The translations under genes were made by a program, and so were the position numbers. Positions 8,561 to 17,686 of a stretch of DNA of 64,000 nucleotides are shown piece after piece (position 1 is the first letter of the stretch; each line of letters starts with the position of its first letter). Source of the stretch: Massilia sp. Root351 (GTDB taxonomy: Bacteria; Pseudomonadota; Gammaproteobacteria; Burkholderiales; Burkholderiaceae_D); contig NZ_LMDJ01000001.1 of NCBI RefSeq assembly GCF_001425045.1, positions 1-64,000 of the forward strand. The letters run 5' to 3'. Below the pieces are notes generated by a model. That model was not told the DNA's origin and searched no databases. It saw only the letters and a program-made list of their open reading frames with translations.

Positions 8561-8615
8561 TTGCATACTAGCGTGGCGCCCGATAGCATCTTACTCAGTT
8601 TGTGTACGAGCGTAC
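8561..8615 (+). promoter_or_regulatory. Candidate sigma70 promoter and palindrome upstream of the first fadD
   Basis: TTGCAT at 8561-8566 and TAGCAT at 8584-8589 are separated by 17 bases. A perfect palindrome, GTACG-AG-CGTAC at 8604-8615, follows just downstream, where a repressor would block transcription. Fatty-acid degradation genes are commonly repressor-controlled; which regulator binds here is not known. Confidence 0.45.
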
Positions 8616-8664
8616 TATTTTTTGTTTGCCCCCCAAAAAAACATATCAAGAGACGAGGCACAGG

Positions 8665-10362
8665 ATGGAAAAAATTTGGCTGCAGTCGTACCCCCCCGGC
8701 GTTCCAGCGGAGATCGATCCGAACCAATATCGTTCGCTGGTGCATTTGCTGGAAGAGTCCTTCCAGAAGTACGCGGACCGCAATGCCTACGTCTGCATGG
8801 ACAAATTCCTCACCTATGCCGAACTTGATAGCTATTCCAAGCGCCTGGGCGCGTGGCTGCAAAGCCGCAGCCTGAAAAAGGGCGCGCGCGTGGCGGTGAT
8901 GATGCCCAACGTGCTGCAATACCCGATCGCCATCGCCGCCATCCTGCGCGCCGGCTATACCGTGGTCAACGTCAACCCGCTGTATACGCCGCGCGAGCTG
9001 GAGCACCAGCTGAACGACTCCGGCGCGGAAGCCATCCTGATCCTCGAGAACTTTGCCACCACGCTGGAACAGGTGCTGCCGCGCACCAAGATCAAGCACA
9101 TTGTGGTGGCCAGCATGGGCGAAATGCTGGGCGGGCTGAAGGGCGTGATCGTCAACTTCGTGGTGCGCAATGTGAAGAAGATGGTGCCGGCCTTCTCGCT
9201 GCCGAACGCGGTGCGTTTCAAGGACGCGCTGTCGCAGGGCGCGGGCATGAAGCTCACGCCGGTGGAGCTGAACGCGTCCGACGTGGCCTTCCTGCAGTAC
9301 ACGGGCGGCACCACGGGCGTGTCCAAGGGCGCCACGCTGACCCACCGCAACATCGTCGCCAACCTGCTGCAGAACGAAGCCTGGGCCCAGCCGCGCCTGA
9401 AGACCTTGCCGGCCAATGAGCCGCTGACCATCGTCTGCGCGCTGCCGCTGTACCATATCTTCGCGCTGACGGCCTGCGCCATGTGGGGCATGCGCATGGG
9501 CGCGATGAACATCCTGATCCCCAACCCGCGCGACATCGGCGGCTTCATCAAGGAACTGTCCAAGTACAAGTTCAACATGCTGCCGGCCGTGAACACGCTG
9601 TACAACGCGCTGGTGAACCATCCCGAGTTCAGCAAGCTGGATTTCTCCGGCGTGGTGATCTGCAACGGCGGCGGCATGGCGGTGCAGCAGGCCGTCAACG
9701 ACAAGTGGCTGAAAGTGACGGGCGTGCCCATCATCGAAGGCTACGGCTTGTCCGAGACCTCGCCGACCGCCACCTGCAACCGCGCCGACGGCACGGCCTT
9801 CACCGCCACCATCGGCCTGCCGGTGCCGTCCACCGACATCGCCATCCTGGACGACGACGGCAAGGAAGTGCCGCTGGGCCAGCCGGGCGAGATCGCCATC
9901 CGCGGTCCGCAAGTGATGGTGGGCTACTGGAACCGTCCGGAGGAAACCGCCAAGGTGATGACGCCGGAGGGCTTCTTCAAATCCGGCGACGTCGGCGTGA
10001 TGGACGCCAACGGCTACGTGAAGATCGTCGACCGCAAGAAGGACATGGTGCTGGTGTCCGGCTTCAACGTGTATCCGAACGAAGTGGAAGGCGTAATCGC
10101 CGGCCATCCGGGCGTGCTGGAATGCGCCTGCATCGGCGTGCCGGACGAGCATTCGGGCGAAGCGGTGAAAGTGTTCGTGGTGCGCAAGGACCCGAACCTG
10201 AGCGTGGAGACCCTGATGGCCTACTGCAAGGAAAACCTGACCGGCTACAAGAAGCCGAAATACATCGAGTTCCGCGACGAGCTGCCGAAGACCAACGTCG
10301 GCAAGATCCTGCGCCGCGTGCTGCGCGACGAAGTGGTGGGCGAGAAGAAGAAAGCGGCATAA
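8665..10362 (+). CDS. fadD: Long-chain fatty-acid-CoA ligase (first of a tandem pair)
   Basis: A 565-residue ATP-dependent enzyme that activates fatty acids to acyl-CoA at the membrane, the entry step of beta-oxidation. The P-loop-like AMP-binding motif YTGGTTGVSKGA is at residues 212-223, GYGLSETSPT follows, and DRKKDMVLVSGFNVYPNEVE marks the hinge and C-terminal domain with the FACS signature region. The catalytic Lys lies in the closing segment KTNVGKILRR. The ATG at 8665 follows a GAGGCACAGG purine stretch; upstream in-frame codons lack conserved sequence. The next gene is a close paralogue. Confidence 0.95.
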   Translation: MEKIWLQSYPPGVPAEIDPNQYRSLVHLLEESFQKYADRNAYVCMDKFLTYAELDSYSKRLGAWLQSRSLKKGARVAVMMPNVLQYPIAIAAILRAGYTVVNVNPLYTPRELEHQLNDSGAEAILILENFATTLEQVLPRTKIKHIVVASMGEMLGGLKGVIVNFVVRNVKKMVPAFSLPNAVRFKDALSQGAGMKLTPVELNASDVAFLQYTGGTTGVSKGATLTHRNIVANLLQNEAWAQPRLKTLPANEPLTIVCALPLYHIFALTACAMWGMRMGAMNILIPNPRDIGGFIKELSKYKFNMLPAVNTLYNALVNHPEFSKLDFSGVVICNGGGMAVQQAVNDKWLKVTGVPIIEGYGLSETSPTATCNRADGTAFTATIGLPVPSTDIAILDDDGKEVPLGQPGEIAIRGPQVMVGYWNRPEETAKVMTPEGFFKSGDVGVMDANGYVKIVDRKKDMVLVSGFNVYPNEVEGVIAGHPGVLECACIGVPDEHSGEAVKVFVVRKDPNLSVETLMAYCKENLTGYKKPKYIEFRDELPKTNVGKILRRVLRDEVVGEKKKAA

Positions 10363-10381
10363 GCCCACTGGCCACAGGCAC

Positions 10382-10410
10382 AACCGCCTGCTGGCCAGGC
10401 GGTTTTTTTA
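10382..10410 (+). terminator. Terminator between the two fadD genes
   Basis: AACCGCCTG at 10382-10390 pairs with CAGGCGGTT at 10396-10404 and is followed by a run of seven T. It suggests that the two ligase genes are at least partly separate transcripts. Confidence 0.88.
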
Positions 10411-10437
10411 TCGAATAATGTTTGAGCGAGGCTACTG

Positions 10438-12108
10438 ATGGACAAGATTTGGTTGAATTCCTACCCCCAAGGCGTACCTGCGGAAATCGACAACACGCAA
10501 TACAGCTCGGTAACGCATTTGCTGGAGGAGTCTTTCCGTCAGTTTGCCGACCGTAACGCCTACGTGTGCATGGACAAGTTCCTGACCTACCGCGAAGTGG
10601 ACCAGATGTCCAAGCAGATGGGCGCCTGGCTGCAAAGCAAGGGACTGGAAAAGGGTGCGCGCGTGGCCATCATGCTGCCCAACGTGCTGCAATATCCGGT
10701 CGCCATGGCGGGCATCCTGCGCGCCGGCTACACGGTGGTCAACGTCAACCCGCTGTACACGCCGCGCGAACTGCAGCACCAGTTGAACGACTCCGGCGCC
10801 GAAGCCATCATCGTGCTGGAGAACTTTGCCACCACGGTGCAGCAGGTGCTGTCGGCCACCAAGGTCAAGCACGTGATCGTGGCCAGCATGGGCGACCTGC
10901 TGGGCGGCCTGAAAGGCGCCATCGTCAACTTCGTGGTGCGCAACGTGAAGAAAATGGTGCCGGCCTGGTCGCTGCCGGGTTCCATCAGCTTCAAGAAAAT
11001 GCTGGCCGAAGGCGCGCGCCTGACGCTCAAGCCGGTGCAGCTGGGCCACGAGGACATCGCCTTCCTGCAATACACCGGCGGCACCACCGGGGTTTCCAAG
11101 GGCGCCGTGCTGCTGCATCGCAACGTCATCTCCAACGTGCTGCAGAACGAAGCCTGGCTGGGCCTGGACACCAGCGGCAAGCAGGTGGTGTTCGTGTGCG
11201 CGCTGCCGCTGTACCACATCTACTCGCTCACCATCAGCGCCTTCATGGGCATGCGTTTCGGCGGCTTGAACATCCTGGTGCCGAACCCGCGCGACATTCC
11301 CGGCTTCGTCAAGGAACTGGCCAAGTATCCGGTGGTGGTGTTCCCGGCTGTAAACACGCTGTACAACGCGCTGCTCAACAACCCGGACTTCGCCAAGCTC
11401 GACTTCTCCAGCTACAAGGTATGCAACGGCGGCGGCATGGCGGTGCAGCAGGCGGTGGCGGACCGCTGGCTGAAGCTGACCGGCACGCCTATCATCGAAG
11501 GTTACGGCCTGTCCGAAACGTCGCCGGTGGCGACCGCCAACCGGGTCGACATCAAGGAGTTTACCGGCACCATCGGCCTGCCGATCCCGTCGACCGAGAT
11601 CAAGATCCTGGACGACGACGGCGTCGAAGTGCCGCTGGGCCAGCCGGGCGAGATCGCCATCCGCGGCCCGCAGGTGATGGCCGGCTACTGGCAGCGTCCG
11701 GACGAAACGGCCAAGACCATGACGGCCGACGGTTTCTTCAAGACCGGCGACGTCGGCATCATGGACGAGCGCGGCTACACCCGCATTGTCGACCGCAAGA
11801 AAGACATGATCCTGGTGTCCGGCTTCAACGTCTACCCGAATGAAATCGAAGGCGTGGTGGCGGCGCACCCGGGCGTGCTGGAAGTGGCCTGCATCGGCGT
11901 GCCGGACAAAAATTCCGGCGAAGCGGTCAAGCTGTTCGTGGTGCGCAAAGACCCCAACCTGACCGCCGAAGCCATCCAGGAATTCTGCAAGCACGAACTG
12001 ACCGCCTACAAGAAGCCGAAATACATCGAGTTCCGCGACGAGCTGCCGAAAACCAACGTCGGCAAAATCCTGCGTCGCCAGCTGCGTGACGAAAAGCAAG
12101 CCGCCTGA
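10438..12108 (+). CDS. fadD: Long-chain fatty-acid-CoA ligase (second of a tandem pair)
   Basis: A 556-residue paralogue of the preceding ligase, with near-identical stretches such as NPLYTPRELQHQLNDSGAEA, LPKTNVGKILRR and the AMP-binding YTGGTTGVSKGA at the same residue positions (212-223). Differences concentrate in the middle (for example LGLDTSGKQVV against PRLKTLPANEP), which could reflect chain-length preference; that is inference. The ATG is 27 bases after the terminator T-run, in a GAGCGAGG context. The pair presumably arose by local duplication. Confidence 0.95.
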   Translation: MDKIWLNSYPQGVPAEIDNTQYSSVTHLLEESFRQFADRNAYVCMDKFLTYREVDQMSKQMGAWLQSKGLEKGARVAIMLPNVLQYPVAMAGILRAGYTVVNVNPLYTPRELQHQLNDSGAEAIIVLENFATTVQQVLSATKVKHVIVASMGDLLGGLKGAIVNFVVRNVKKMVPAWSLPGSISFKKMLAEGARLTLKPVQLGHEDIAFLQYTGGTTGVSKGAVLLHRNVISNVLQNEAWLGLDTSGKQVVFVCALPLYHIYSLTISAFMGMRFGGLNILVPNPRDIPGFVKELAKYPVVVFPAVNTLYNALLNNPDFAKLDFSSYKVCNGGGMAVQQAVADRWLKLTGTPIIEGYGLSETSPVATANRVDIKEFTGTIGLPIPSTEIKILDDDGVEVPLGQPGEIAIRGPQVMAGYWQRPDETAKTMTADGFFKTGDVGIMDERGYTRIVDRKKDMILVSGFNVYPNEIEGVVAAHPGVLEVACIGVPDKNSGEAVKLFVVRKDPNLTAEAIQEFCKHELTAYKKPKYIEFRDELPKTNVGKILRRQLRDEKQAA

Positions 12109-12130
12109 AGACCTGAATAGTTTCACCCCC

Positions 12131-12191
12131 GCAAAATGGGGTCAGGGTTAATTAAAAGTTGCACTTTTAATTAACCCTGACCCCATTTTGC
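12131..12191. repeat. Perfect 29-bp inverted repeat, REP-like palindrome
   Basis: Bases 12131-12159 are the exact reverse complement of 12163-12191, with a 3-base TGC loop. The arms contain AAAATGGGGTCAGGG and TTAATTAAAAGT. GGGGTCAG-type palindromes are widespread interspersed repeats in Oxalobacteraceae and related groups, often attributed to REP-associated transposases. The element overlaps the 3' end of the minus-strand phosphatase gene and supplies its stop codon. It could also act as a terminator between the convergent fadD and phoD genes. Confidence 0.85.
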
Positions 12192-13812
12192 TGTTCGGAA
12201 CGGTGAAGCTGGCAAGGGTGGCGATGGGGCTGGCGGGGTTGCGCACGTCGTCCAGGCCCAGGAACTGCACGCGGCTGCGCTCGGGGCCGATGTCGAACAG
12301 CATGTAGCCGCGCTTGTCGCTGCGGCCGTATTTGAGCTGCGGGTTCATGTCGACGTATTGCAGCGTGCGCGCCTGCGCGCGCGAGCCGGAGGTGATGGAG
12401 GTGCCGCAGAACTCGGTCGCCAGCACGGGGTTGCCGGCGCCGGCGGGACGGCGGCCGTCGCGCGTGAGCTCGGCGGCGTAGAAGGTGTGCACGTCGCCGG
12501 ACAGCACCAGCGGGTTGGCAGCGCCGCTGCCCTGCAGCGCGTCGTACAGGCGCTGGCGCGCCGCCGGGTAGCCGTCCCAGCCGTCGGTCCAGTAGCGGCC
12601 TGCCTCGCCGTTCACCAGCGGCACCTGGCTGCCGCCGGCCATCAGGGTTTGCTGCGCCAGGATGTTCCAGCGCGCCGTCGACTCCTTCAGCCCCTGTTCC
12701 AGCCAGCGCTGCTGTCCGCGGCCCAGCATTTCGCGCGCCGGGTCGCGCAGCTCGGCGCAGGCGCGCCAGTAGACCGAGCTGGAGCCGCCGCGCCCGACAG
12801 TGCAGGCTTGCGGCGCGCGGTGCTGGCGGTTGTCGAGCACGTGGAAGCGCGCCAGCCGGCCCCAGTCGTAGCGCTGGTGCATGCGCAGCGTGCCGTAGCC
12901 GCCGCCCTGCAGCGTGAGGCGGATCGGCTGGTGCTCGTAGTAGGCCTGGTAGGCGGCGGCGCGGCGCGCGGCGAAGGTGGCGGACAGTCGCTCGTCGCGG
13001 TCGGCGGCGTAGTCGTTGGCCACTTCGTGGTCGTCCCAGGTGAGTATCCACGGCGCGGCGCGGTGCGCGGCCTGCAGGTCGGCGTCGCTTTTGTATTGCG
13101 CGTAGCGGGCGCGGTACTGCTCCAGCGTGTAGCTTTCGTCCGAGCGCACGGCACGGCCGGGATGCTGGCGCTGGTAGGCGCCCCATTCGTAGATGTAGTC
13201 GCCGAGGAAGGCCACCAGGTCGGGCGCGGCGGCGGCGATGTGGCGGTGCGCGGCGTAGCTGCCGAACTCCCAGTGCTGGCAGGAGGCCACGGCCAGCTTG
13301 AGCGCGGCCGGCATACTGTCCGGCGCGGGCGCGGTGCGGGTGCGGCCCACCGGGCTGACGGCGTCGCCCAGCATGAAGCGGTACCAGTACCAGCGGCCGG
13401 GCTCCAGCCCGGCCACGTCCACATGCACGCTGTGCGCCAGTTCGGGGGCGGCCAGCGCGTTGCCCCTGGCGGCAATGCTGCGGAAGGCTTCGTCGTGCGC
13501 CACTTCCCAGCGCACGGCCATGGCCAGCGGCGGCATGGCGGCCGCGTTGAACGGGTCGTACAGGATGCGGGTCCACAGCACCACGGATGTGGGCAGCGGC
13601 GAGCCGGAGGCCACGCCGAGGGAGAAGGGGTAGCCGGCGCCGTTCAGGGCGCCCGGGCTGGGCTGCCCGGCGCCGCCGCGGGCGCGCGCCTGTCCACCTG
13701 GCTGTCCGCGCGCCGGCTCGCTGCCGGCGAGTGTGGCGCCGGCGGCGGCCATCGCGGCGAGCGCCGATAGCCGGGCTCCGCTCAGCAGGAGGATGCGGCG
13801 TCCTGGCTCCAT
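12148..13812 (-). CDS. phoD: PhoD-family alkaline phosphatase/phosphodiesterase
   Basis: A 554-residue secreted metallophosphoesterase that would release phosphate from organic phosphoesters. The N-terminus MEPGRRILLLSG with a long alanine-rich core resembles a twin-arginine signal, as is usual for PhoD. The PhoD N-terminal domain (FSLGVASGSPLPTSVVLWTR) is followed by catalytic segments VASCQHWEFG, FLGDYIYEWG, WDDHEVANDYA and VLSGDVHTFYAAEL, which carry the expected metal ligands. The last 14 codons (SKMGS to SATFN) and the stop lie inside the REP-like palindrome, so the native C-terminus was probably replaced. The thioesterase gene ends 18 bases upstream on the same strand. Confidence 0.9.
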   Translation of the reverse strand: MEPGRRILLLSGARLSALAAMAAAGATLAGSEPARGQPGGQARARGGAGQPSPGALNGAGYPFSLGVASGSPLPTSVVLWTRILYDPFNAAAMPPLAMAVRWEVAHDEAFRSIAARGNALAAPELAHSVHVDVAGLEPGRWYWYRFMLGDAVSPVGRTRTAPAPDSMPAALKLAVASCQHWEFGSYAAHRHIAAAAPDLVAFLGDYIYEWGAYQRQHPGRAVRSDESYTLEQYRARYAQYKSDADLQAAHRAAPWILTWDDHEVANDYAADRDERLSATFAARRAAAYQAYYEHQPIRLTLQGGGYGTLRMHQRYDWGRLARFHVLDNRQHRAPQACTVGRGGSSSVYWRACAELRDPAREMLGRGQQRWLEQGLKESTARWNILAQQTLMAGGSQVPLVNGEAGRYWTDGWDGYPAARQRLYDALQGSGAANPLVLSGDVHTFYAAELTRDGRRPAGAGNPVLATEFCGTSITSGSRAQARTLQYVDMNPQLKYGRSDKRGYMLFDIGPERSRVQFLGLDDVRNPASPIATLASFTVPNSKMGSGLIKSATFN

Positions 13813-13830
13813 GCGCGGGCGACGTCGCGC

Positions 13831-14292
13831 TTACAGCAGCGTTTCCAGCGGCGGCACCTGGCGCGGCTTGCGGTCCGGGCCGGTGGCGACGTAGGTCAGC
13901 GTGGCTTCGGTTACCTTGACGGTGCACGCCTGCAGGCGGTTGCGCTCCGCGTACACTTCCACGTTCACGGTGATGGAAGTGTTGCCGACCTTGATGATGT
14001 CGGCGTAGAAGGACAGCAGATCGCCGACGAAGACGGGGTTTTTGAACACAAAGGAGTTCACCGCCACGGTGGCCACGCGGCCATTGGCGCGCCGCGTGGC
14101 GGGCAGCGAGCCGGCGATGTCCACCTGCGCCATGATCCAGCCGCCGAACACGTCGCCGTAGACGTTGGCGTCGGACGGGGCGGGCATGACGCGCAGTTCG
14201 GGCATTTTCCCCGGCGGCAGGCCTTGCCGTTCCGGCGCCTGGGGCGCGGCAGCTGCAACGGCCGCAGTGGTGGTGTTTTCGGGCGTGGTCAT
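13831..14292 (-). CDS. Acyl-CoA thioesterase, hotdog fold (YciA-like)
   Basis: A 153-residue cytoplasmic enzyme that hydrolyses acyl-CoA to free acid and CoA. The family signature NVYGDVFGGWIMAQVDIAG, followed by NSFVFKNPVFVGDLLSFYA and VNVEVYAERN, marks a single hotdog domain after an alanine-rich N-terminal 30 residues of low conservation. YciA-type enzymes are usually hexameric and act on a broad set of short to long acyl-CoAs. It probably shares a transcript with phoD downstream and diverges from the ABC exporter gene. Confidence 0.88.
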   Translation of the reverse strand: MTTPENTTTAAVAAAAPQAPERQGLPPGKMPELRVMPAPSDANVYGDVFGGWIMAQVDIAGSLPATRRANGRVATVAVNSFVFKNPVFVGDLLSFYADIIKVGNTSITVNVEVYAERNRLQACTVKVTEATLTYVATGPDRKPRQVPPLETLL

Positions 14293-14355
14293 CGTGATGT
14301 CTCGGTAAGGGCTACAATTGGGACTGATTGTAAACCACGGAAGCCCCGTTTCGCC

Positions 14356-16185
14356 ATGCGCCGCTCAGCCACCTCGCCCCCACCGCCACCCGCTCCAGAC
14401 GCCGCCGGCAAGCCGCCGCGCAGCGACATGGCCACCCTGAAGACCCTGATTCCCTACCTGTGGGTCTATAAATGGCGCGTGCTGGCCGCGCTGCTTTGCC
14501 TGATCGGTGCCAAGATGGCCAACGTGGGCGTGCCGGTGGTGCTGAAAAAGCTGGTGGACGAGATGACCATTTCGCCGTCGCACCCGCACGCGCTGCTGGT
14601 GCTGCCGCTCGGCGCCCTGGTGGCTTACGGCCTGCTGCGCCTGTCGACCACGGTGTTCACCGAGCTGCGCGAGTTCCTGTTCGCGCGCGTGACGCAGCGC
14701 GCCGTGCGCACCATCGCGCTCAAGGTGTTCCGCCATTTGCACTCGCTGTCGCTGCGCTTCCACCTGAACCGCCAGACCGGCGGCATGACGCGCGACATCG
14801 AGCGCGGCACGCGCGGCGTCGGTTCGCTGATCTCGTACACGCTGTTCAACATCCTGCCCACGCTGGTGGAGATTTCGCTGGTGCTGGCCTACCTCGTTAC
14901 GCATTACGACATCTGGTTCAGCGCCATCACCTTCGTGGCGCTGGTGTCCTATATCGTGTTCACCATCACGGTCACCGACTGGCGCACGCACTTCCGCCGC
15001 ACCATGAACGACCTCGATTCCAAGGCCAACACCAAGGCCATCGATTCGCTGATCAACTACGAAACCGTGAAGTACTTCGGCAACGAGGACTACGAGGCCA
15101 GGCGTTACGACGAGGGCCTGCAGCGCTTCGAGTCGGCTGCGGTGAAGTCGCAGACCTCGCTGTCCTTCCTGAACACCGGCCAGTCGCTGATTATTGCCAC
15201 CGCTGTCACGCTGATCCTGTGGCGCGCCACGCAAGGCGTCATCGACGGCAAGATGACCCTGGGCGACCTGGTGCTGGTGAATGCCTTCATGATCCAGCTC
15301 TACATCCCGCTCAATTTCCTGGGTGTGATCTACCGCGAGATCAAGCAAAGCCTGGCCGACATGGAGCGCCTGTTCTCGCTGCTGGACCAGAACCGCGAAG
15401 TGGCGGACGCACCGGACGCCAAGCCGCTGCACACCCAGGGCGCGCAGCTGCGTTTCGCGCACGTGGACTTCAGCTACGAGTCCAAGCGGCAGATCCTGTT
15501 CGACGTCGACTTCACCATCGCGGCCGGCACCACCACGGCGGTGGTGGGGCACAGCGGTTCGGGCAAGTCCACCCTGTCGCGCCTGCTGTATCGCTTCTAT
15601 GAAGTGAACCAGGGCGCCATCACCATCGACGGCCAGGACCTGCGCGCGGTGACGCAGGATTCGCTGCGCCACGCGATCGGCATCGTACCGCAGGACACGG
15701 TGCTGTTCAACGACACCATCGAGTACAACATCGCCTACGGCAAGCCCGGCTCCAGCAAGGAGGACATCGTGGCCGCTGCCAAGGCGGCGTCGATCCACGA
15801 CTTCATCGCCAGCCTGCCGGACGGCTACGCCACCATGGTGGGCGAGCGCGGCCTGAAACTGTCCGGCGGCGAGAAGCAGCGCGTGGCCATCGCGCGCACC
15901 CTGCTGAAGAACCCGGCCATCCTGATCTTCGATGAAGCCACCTCCGCGCTGGACTCGAAGGCCGAGCAGGCCATCCAGGCCCAGCTCAAAGAGATTGCCA
16001 GGCACCGCACCACCATGGTCATTGCGCACCGCCTGTCGACGGTGGTGGACGCGGAGCAGATCATTGTGCTCGACCATGGCCGCATCGTGGAGCGCGGCAC
16101 GCACCAGTCGCTGCTGGCGGCGGACGGGCTGTATGCGCAGATGTGGCAGCGCCAGCAGGCCAAGGTGGAAGAAGAAGTAGAGTAA
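14356..16185 (+). CDS. Atm1-type ABC exporter (fused permease-ATPase)
   Basis: A 609-residue half-transporter of the Atm1/ABCB7/HMT1 group, which exports glutathione-linked sulfur or metal adducts. The ATG at 14356 is preferred; the open frame upstream to 14224 runs antisense to the thioesterase start. Six transmembrane helices occupy about residues 30-320, including the group-specific segment NYETVKYFGNEDYEARRYDE. The ATPase has Walker A GHSGSGKST at 398-406, the Q-loop IVPQDTVLF, signature LSGGEKQR at about 502 and Walker B ILIFDEATSALD. It must homodimerise. The exact substrate is inferred from family resemblance. Confidence 0.92.
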   Translation: MRRSATSPPPPPAPDAAGKPPRSDMATLKTLIPYLWVYKWRVLAALLCLIGAKMANVGVPVVLKKLVDEMTISPSHPHALLVLPLGALVAYGLLRLSTTVFTELREFLFARVTQRAVRTIALKVFRHLHSLSLRFHLNRQTGGMTRDIERGTRGVGSLISYTLFNILPTLVEISLVLAYLVTHYDIWFSAITFVALVSYIVFTITVTDWRTHFRRTMNDLDSKANTKAIDSLINYETVKYFGNEDYEARRYDEGLQRFESAAVKSQTSLSFLNTGQSLIIATAVTLILWRATQGVIDGKMTLGDLVLVNAFMIQLYIPLNFLGVIYREIKQSLADMERLFSLLDQNREVADAPDAKPLHTQGAQLRFAHVDFSYESKRQILFDVDFTIAAGTTTAVVGHSGSGKSTLSRLLYRFYEVNQGAITIDGQDLRAVTQDSLRHAIGIVPQDTVLFNDTIEYNIAYGKPGSSKEDIVAAAKAASIHDFIASLPDGYATMVGERGLKLSGGEKQRVAIARTLLKNPAILIFDEATSALDSKAEQAIQAQLKEIARHRTTMVIAHRLSTVVDAEQIIVLDHGRIVERGTHQSLLAADGLYAQMWQRQQAKVEEEVE

Positions 16186-16216
16186 AAAAAAGGCTTCCCG
16201 AGGGAAGCCTTTTTTA
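16184..16216. terminator. Bidirectional terminator between convergent genes
   Basis: AGGCTTCCC at 16191-16199 pairs with GGGAAGCCT at 16202-16210, flanked by an A-tract and a T-tract, so it can stop transcription from the ABC exporter and from the symporter gene. Confidence 0.9.
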
Positions 16217-16231
16217 GGTCCGTGCCGAAGA

Positions 16232-17491
16232 TTACGGCAGCGGCGAATCCGACAGTTCCTTGTCCAGCGGGGCAACCAGTTCGCCCTCCCACTTGGCCAC
16301 CACGGCGGCGGCCACGCTGTTGCCGATCACGTTGGTGGCGGAGCGCGCCATGTCCAGGAAGTGGTCGATACCGAGCAGCAGCAGCAGGCCGGCTTCAGGG
16401 ATGTTGAACTGGCCCAGGGTGGCGGCGATCACCACCAGCGAAGCGCGCGGCACGCCGGCAATACCCTTGGAGGTCAGCATCAGCACGGCCATCATGGTCA
16501 GCTGCGTGGCCATCGACAGTTCAATGCCGTAAGCCTGCGCGATGAACACGGTGGCGAAGGTGCAGTACATCATCGAGCCATCCAGGTTGAAGGAATAGCC
16601 GATCGGCAGCACGAAGGAGGCGATGCGGTTGCGCACGCCGAAACGCTCCAGGCCTTCCAGCGTTTTCGGATAGGCCGCTTCGCTCGAGGCGCAGGAGAAG
16701 GCCAGCAGGGCCGGGCCCTTCATTTCGTTCATCAGGGCGAAGATGCGGCGGCCCAGGAAGATGAAACCGGCGAAGATCAGCAGGCCCCACAGGATGCCGA
16801 TGCTCAGGTAGAACTCGGCCATGAACACGCCATAGGTGCCCAGCACGCCCACGCCGCTCTTGGCGATGGTGCCTGCCACGGCCGCGAACACGGCCACCGG
16901 TGCGAAGTTCATCACATAGCCGGTCACCTTCAGCATGATGTGGGCCAGGCCGTCGACCGCGTCCACCAGCGGTTCAGCCTTCACGCCCACCGCGGCGGCG
17001 GCGGTGCCGAAGAACAGCGAGAAGATCACGATCTGCAGGATTTCATTCTTGGCCATGCCGTCGATGATGGAGGCCGGCACCAGGTGGGTGATGAACTCTT
17101 TCAGCGACAGGCCGGTGGCAGCGATGCCGGATGGCGTGGTGACCGCCGGCAGGTGGCCCACCAGGGCGTCGCCCGGACGGAAGATGTTGACCATGACGAG
17201 GCCCAGCAGCAGCGACATGACGGAGGCGATGAAGAACCAGCCCAGCGTCTTCAGGCCGATGCGGCCCACTTCCTTGGCGTCGCCCATGCGCGCGATACCT
17301 ACCACCAGGGTGGCAAACACCAGCGGAGCGATGATCATCTTGATCAAACGCAGGAAGATGGTGGTCAGATAAGACATATACTCGGCAAAGCTGCCAGGAT
17401 TGGCCAGGCCGACGTTGGCGAAATACCCCACGATGATGCCTAGCACCAGGCTAACCATGATGTAGGTTGTCAAATTATTGCGTGTTTTCAT
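16232..17491 (-). CDS. dctA: Dicarboxylate/amino-acid:cation symporter (DctA/GltP family)
   Basis: A 419-residue inner-membrane secondary carrier of the DAACS family for C4-dicarboxylates or glutamate/aspartate. The start ending at 17491 (MKTRNNLTT) sits 8 bases after an AGGAAA ribosome site; 14 upstream codons are in frame but unsupported. The reentrant-loop regions are visible as CASSEAAYPKTLEGLERFG and LPIGYSFNLDGSMMYC, and the C-terminal binding helix carries GIDHFLDMARSATNVIGNS. The form SFNLDGSMMY, in place of the TFNLDGTNIY familiar from DctA, leans toward a glutamate/aspartate-type carrier, so the dctA symbol is tentative. It diverges from a glutamate-type ABC importer. Confidence 0.85.
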   Translation of the reverse strand: MKTRNNLTTYIMVSLVLGIIVGYFANVGLANPGSFAEYMSYLTTIFLRLIKMIIAPLVFATLVVGIARMGDAKEVGRIGLKTLGWFFIASVMSLLLGLVMVNIFRPGDALVGHLPAVTTPSGIAATGLSLKEFITHLVPASIIDGMAKNEILQIVIFSLFFGTAAAAVGVKAEPLVDAVDGLAHIMLKVTGYVMNFAPVAVFAAVAGTIAKSGVGVLGTYGVFMAEFYLSIGILWGLLIFAGFIFLGRRIFALMNEMKGPALLAFSCASSEAAYPKTLEGLERFGVRNRIASFVLPIGYSFNLDGSMMYCTFATVFIAQAYGIELSMATQLTMMAVLMLTSKGIAGVPRASLVVIAATLGQFNIPEAGLLLLLGIDHFLDMARSATNVIGNSVAAAVVAKWEGELVAPLDKELSDSPLP

Positions 17492-17686
17492 AGGCGGGGT
17501 TTCCTGTGGTAGTGTCTCTAAACTGCGCGCCATTGGGTAAATGGCCGGTAGAATGTTGTTTGTGTGATCAATAACTGAGCAAGTGTCGCAGTATCCTTGC
17601 GGCCCAGTAGCGTGTCAAGCAACTGTGTCACGAGGCATACATCGCGTGAAATAAACAGTTTGCGGGCCGAATTTTAAACGCAAAAA

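Noticed and set aside
12358..13770. Long plus-strand frame opposite phoD
   Set aside because: Antisense shadow of a phosphatase gene with clear catalytic motifs; translation is Ala/Val/Gly/Arg-rich and domainless.
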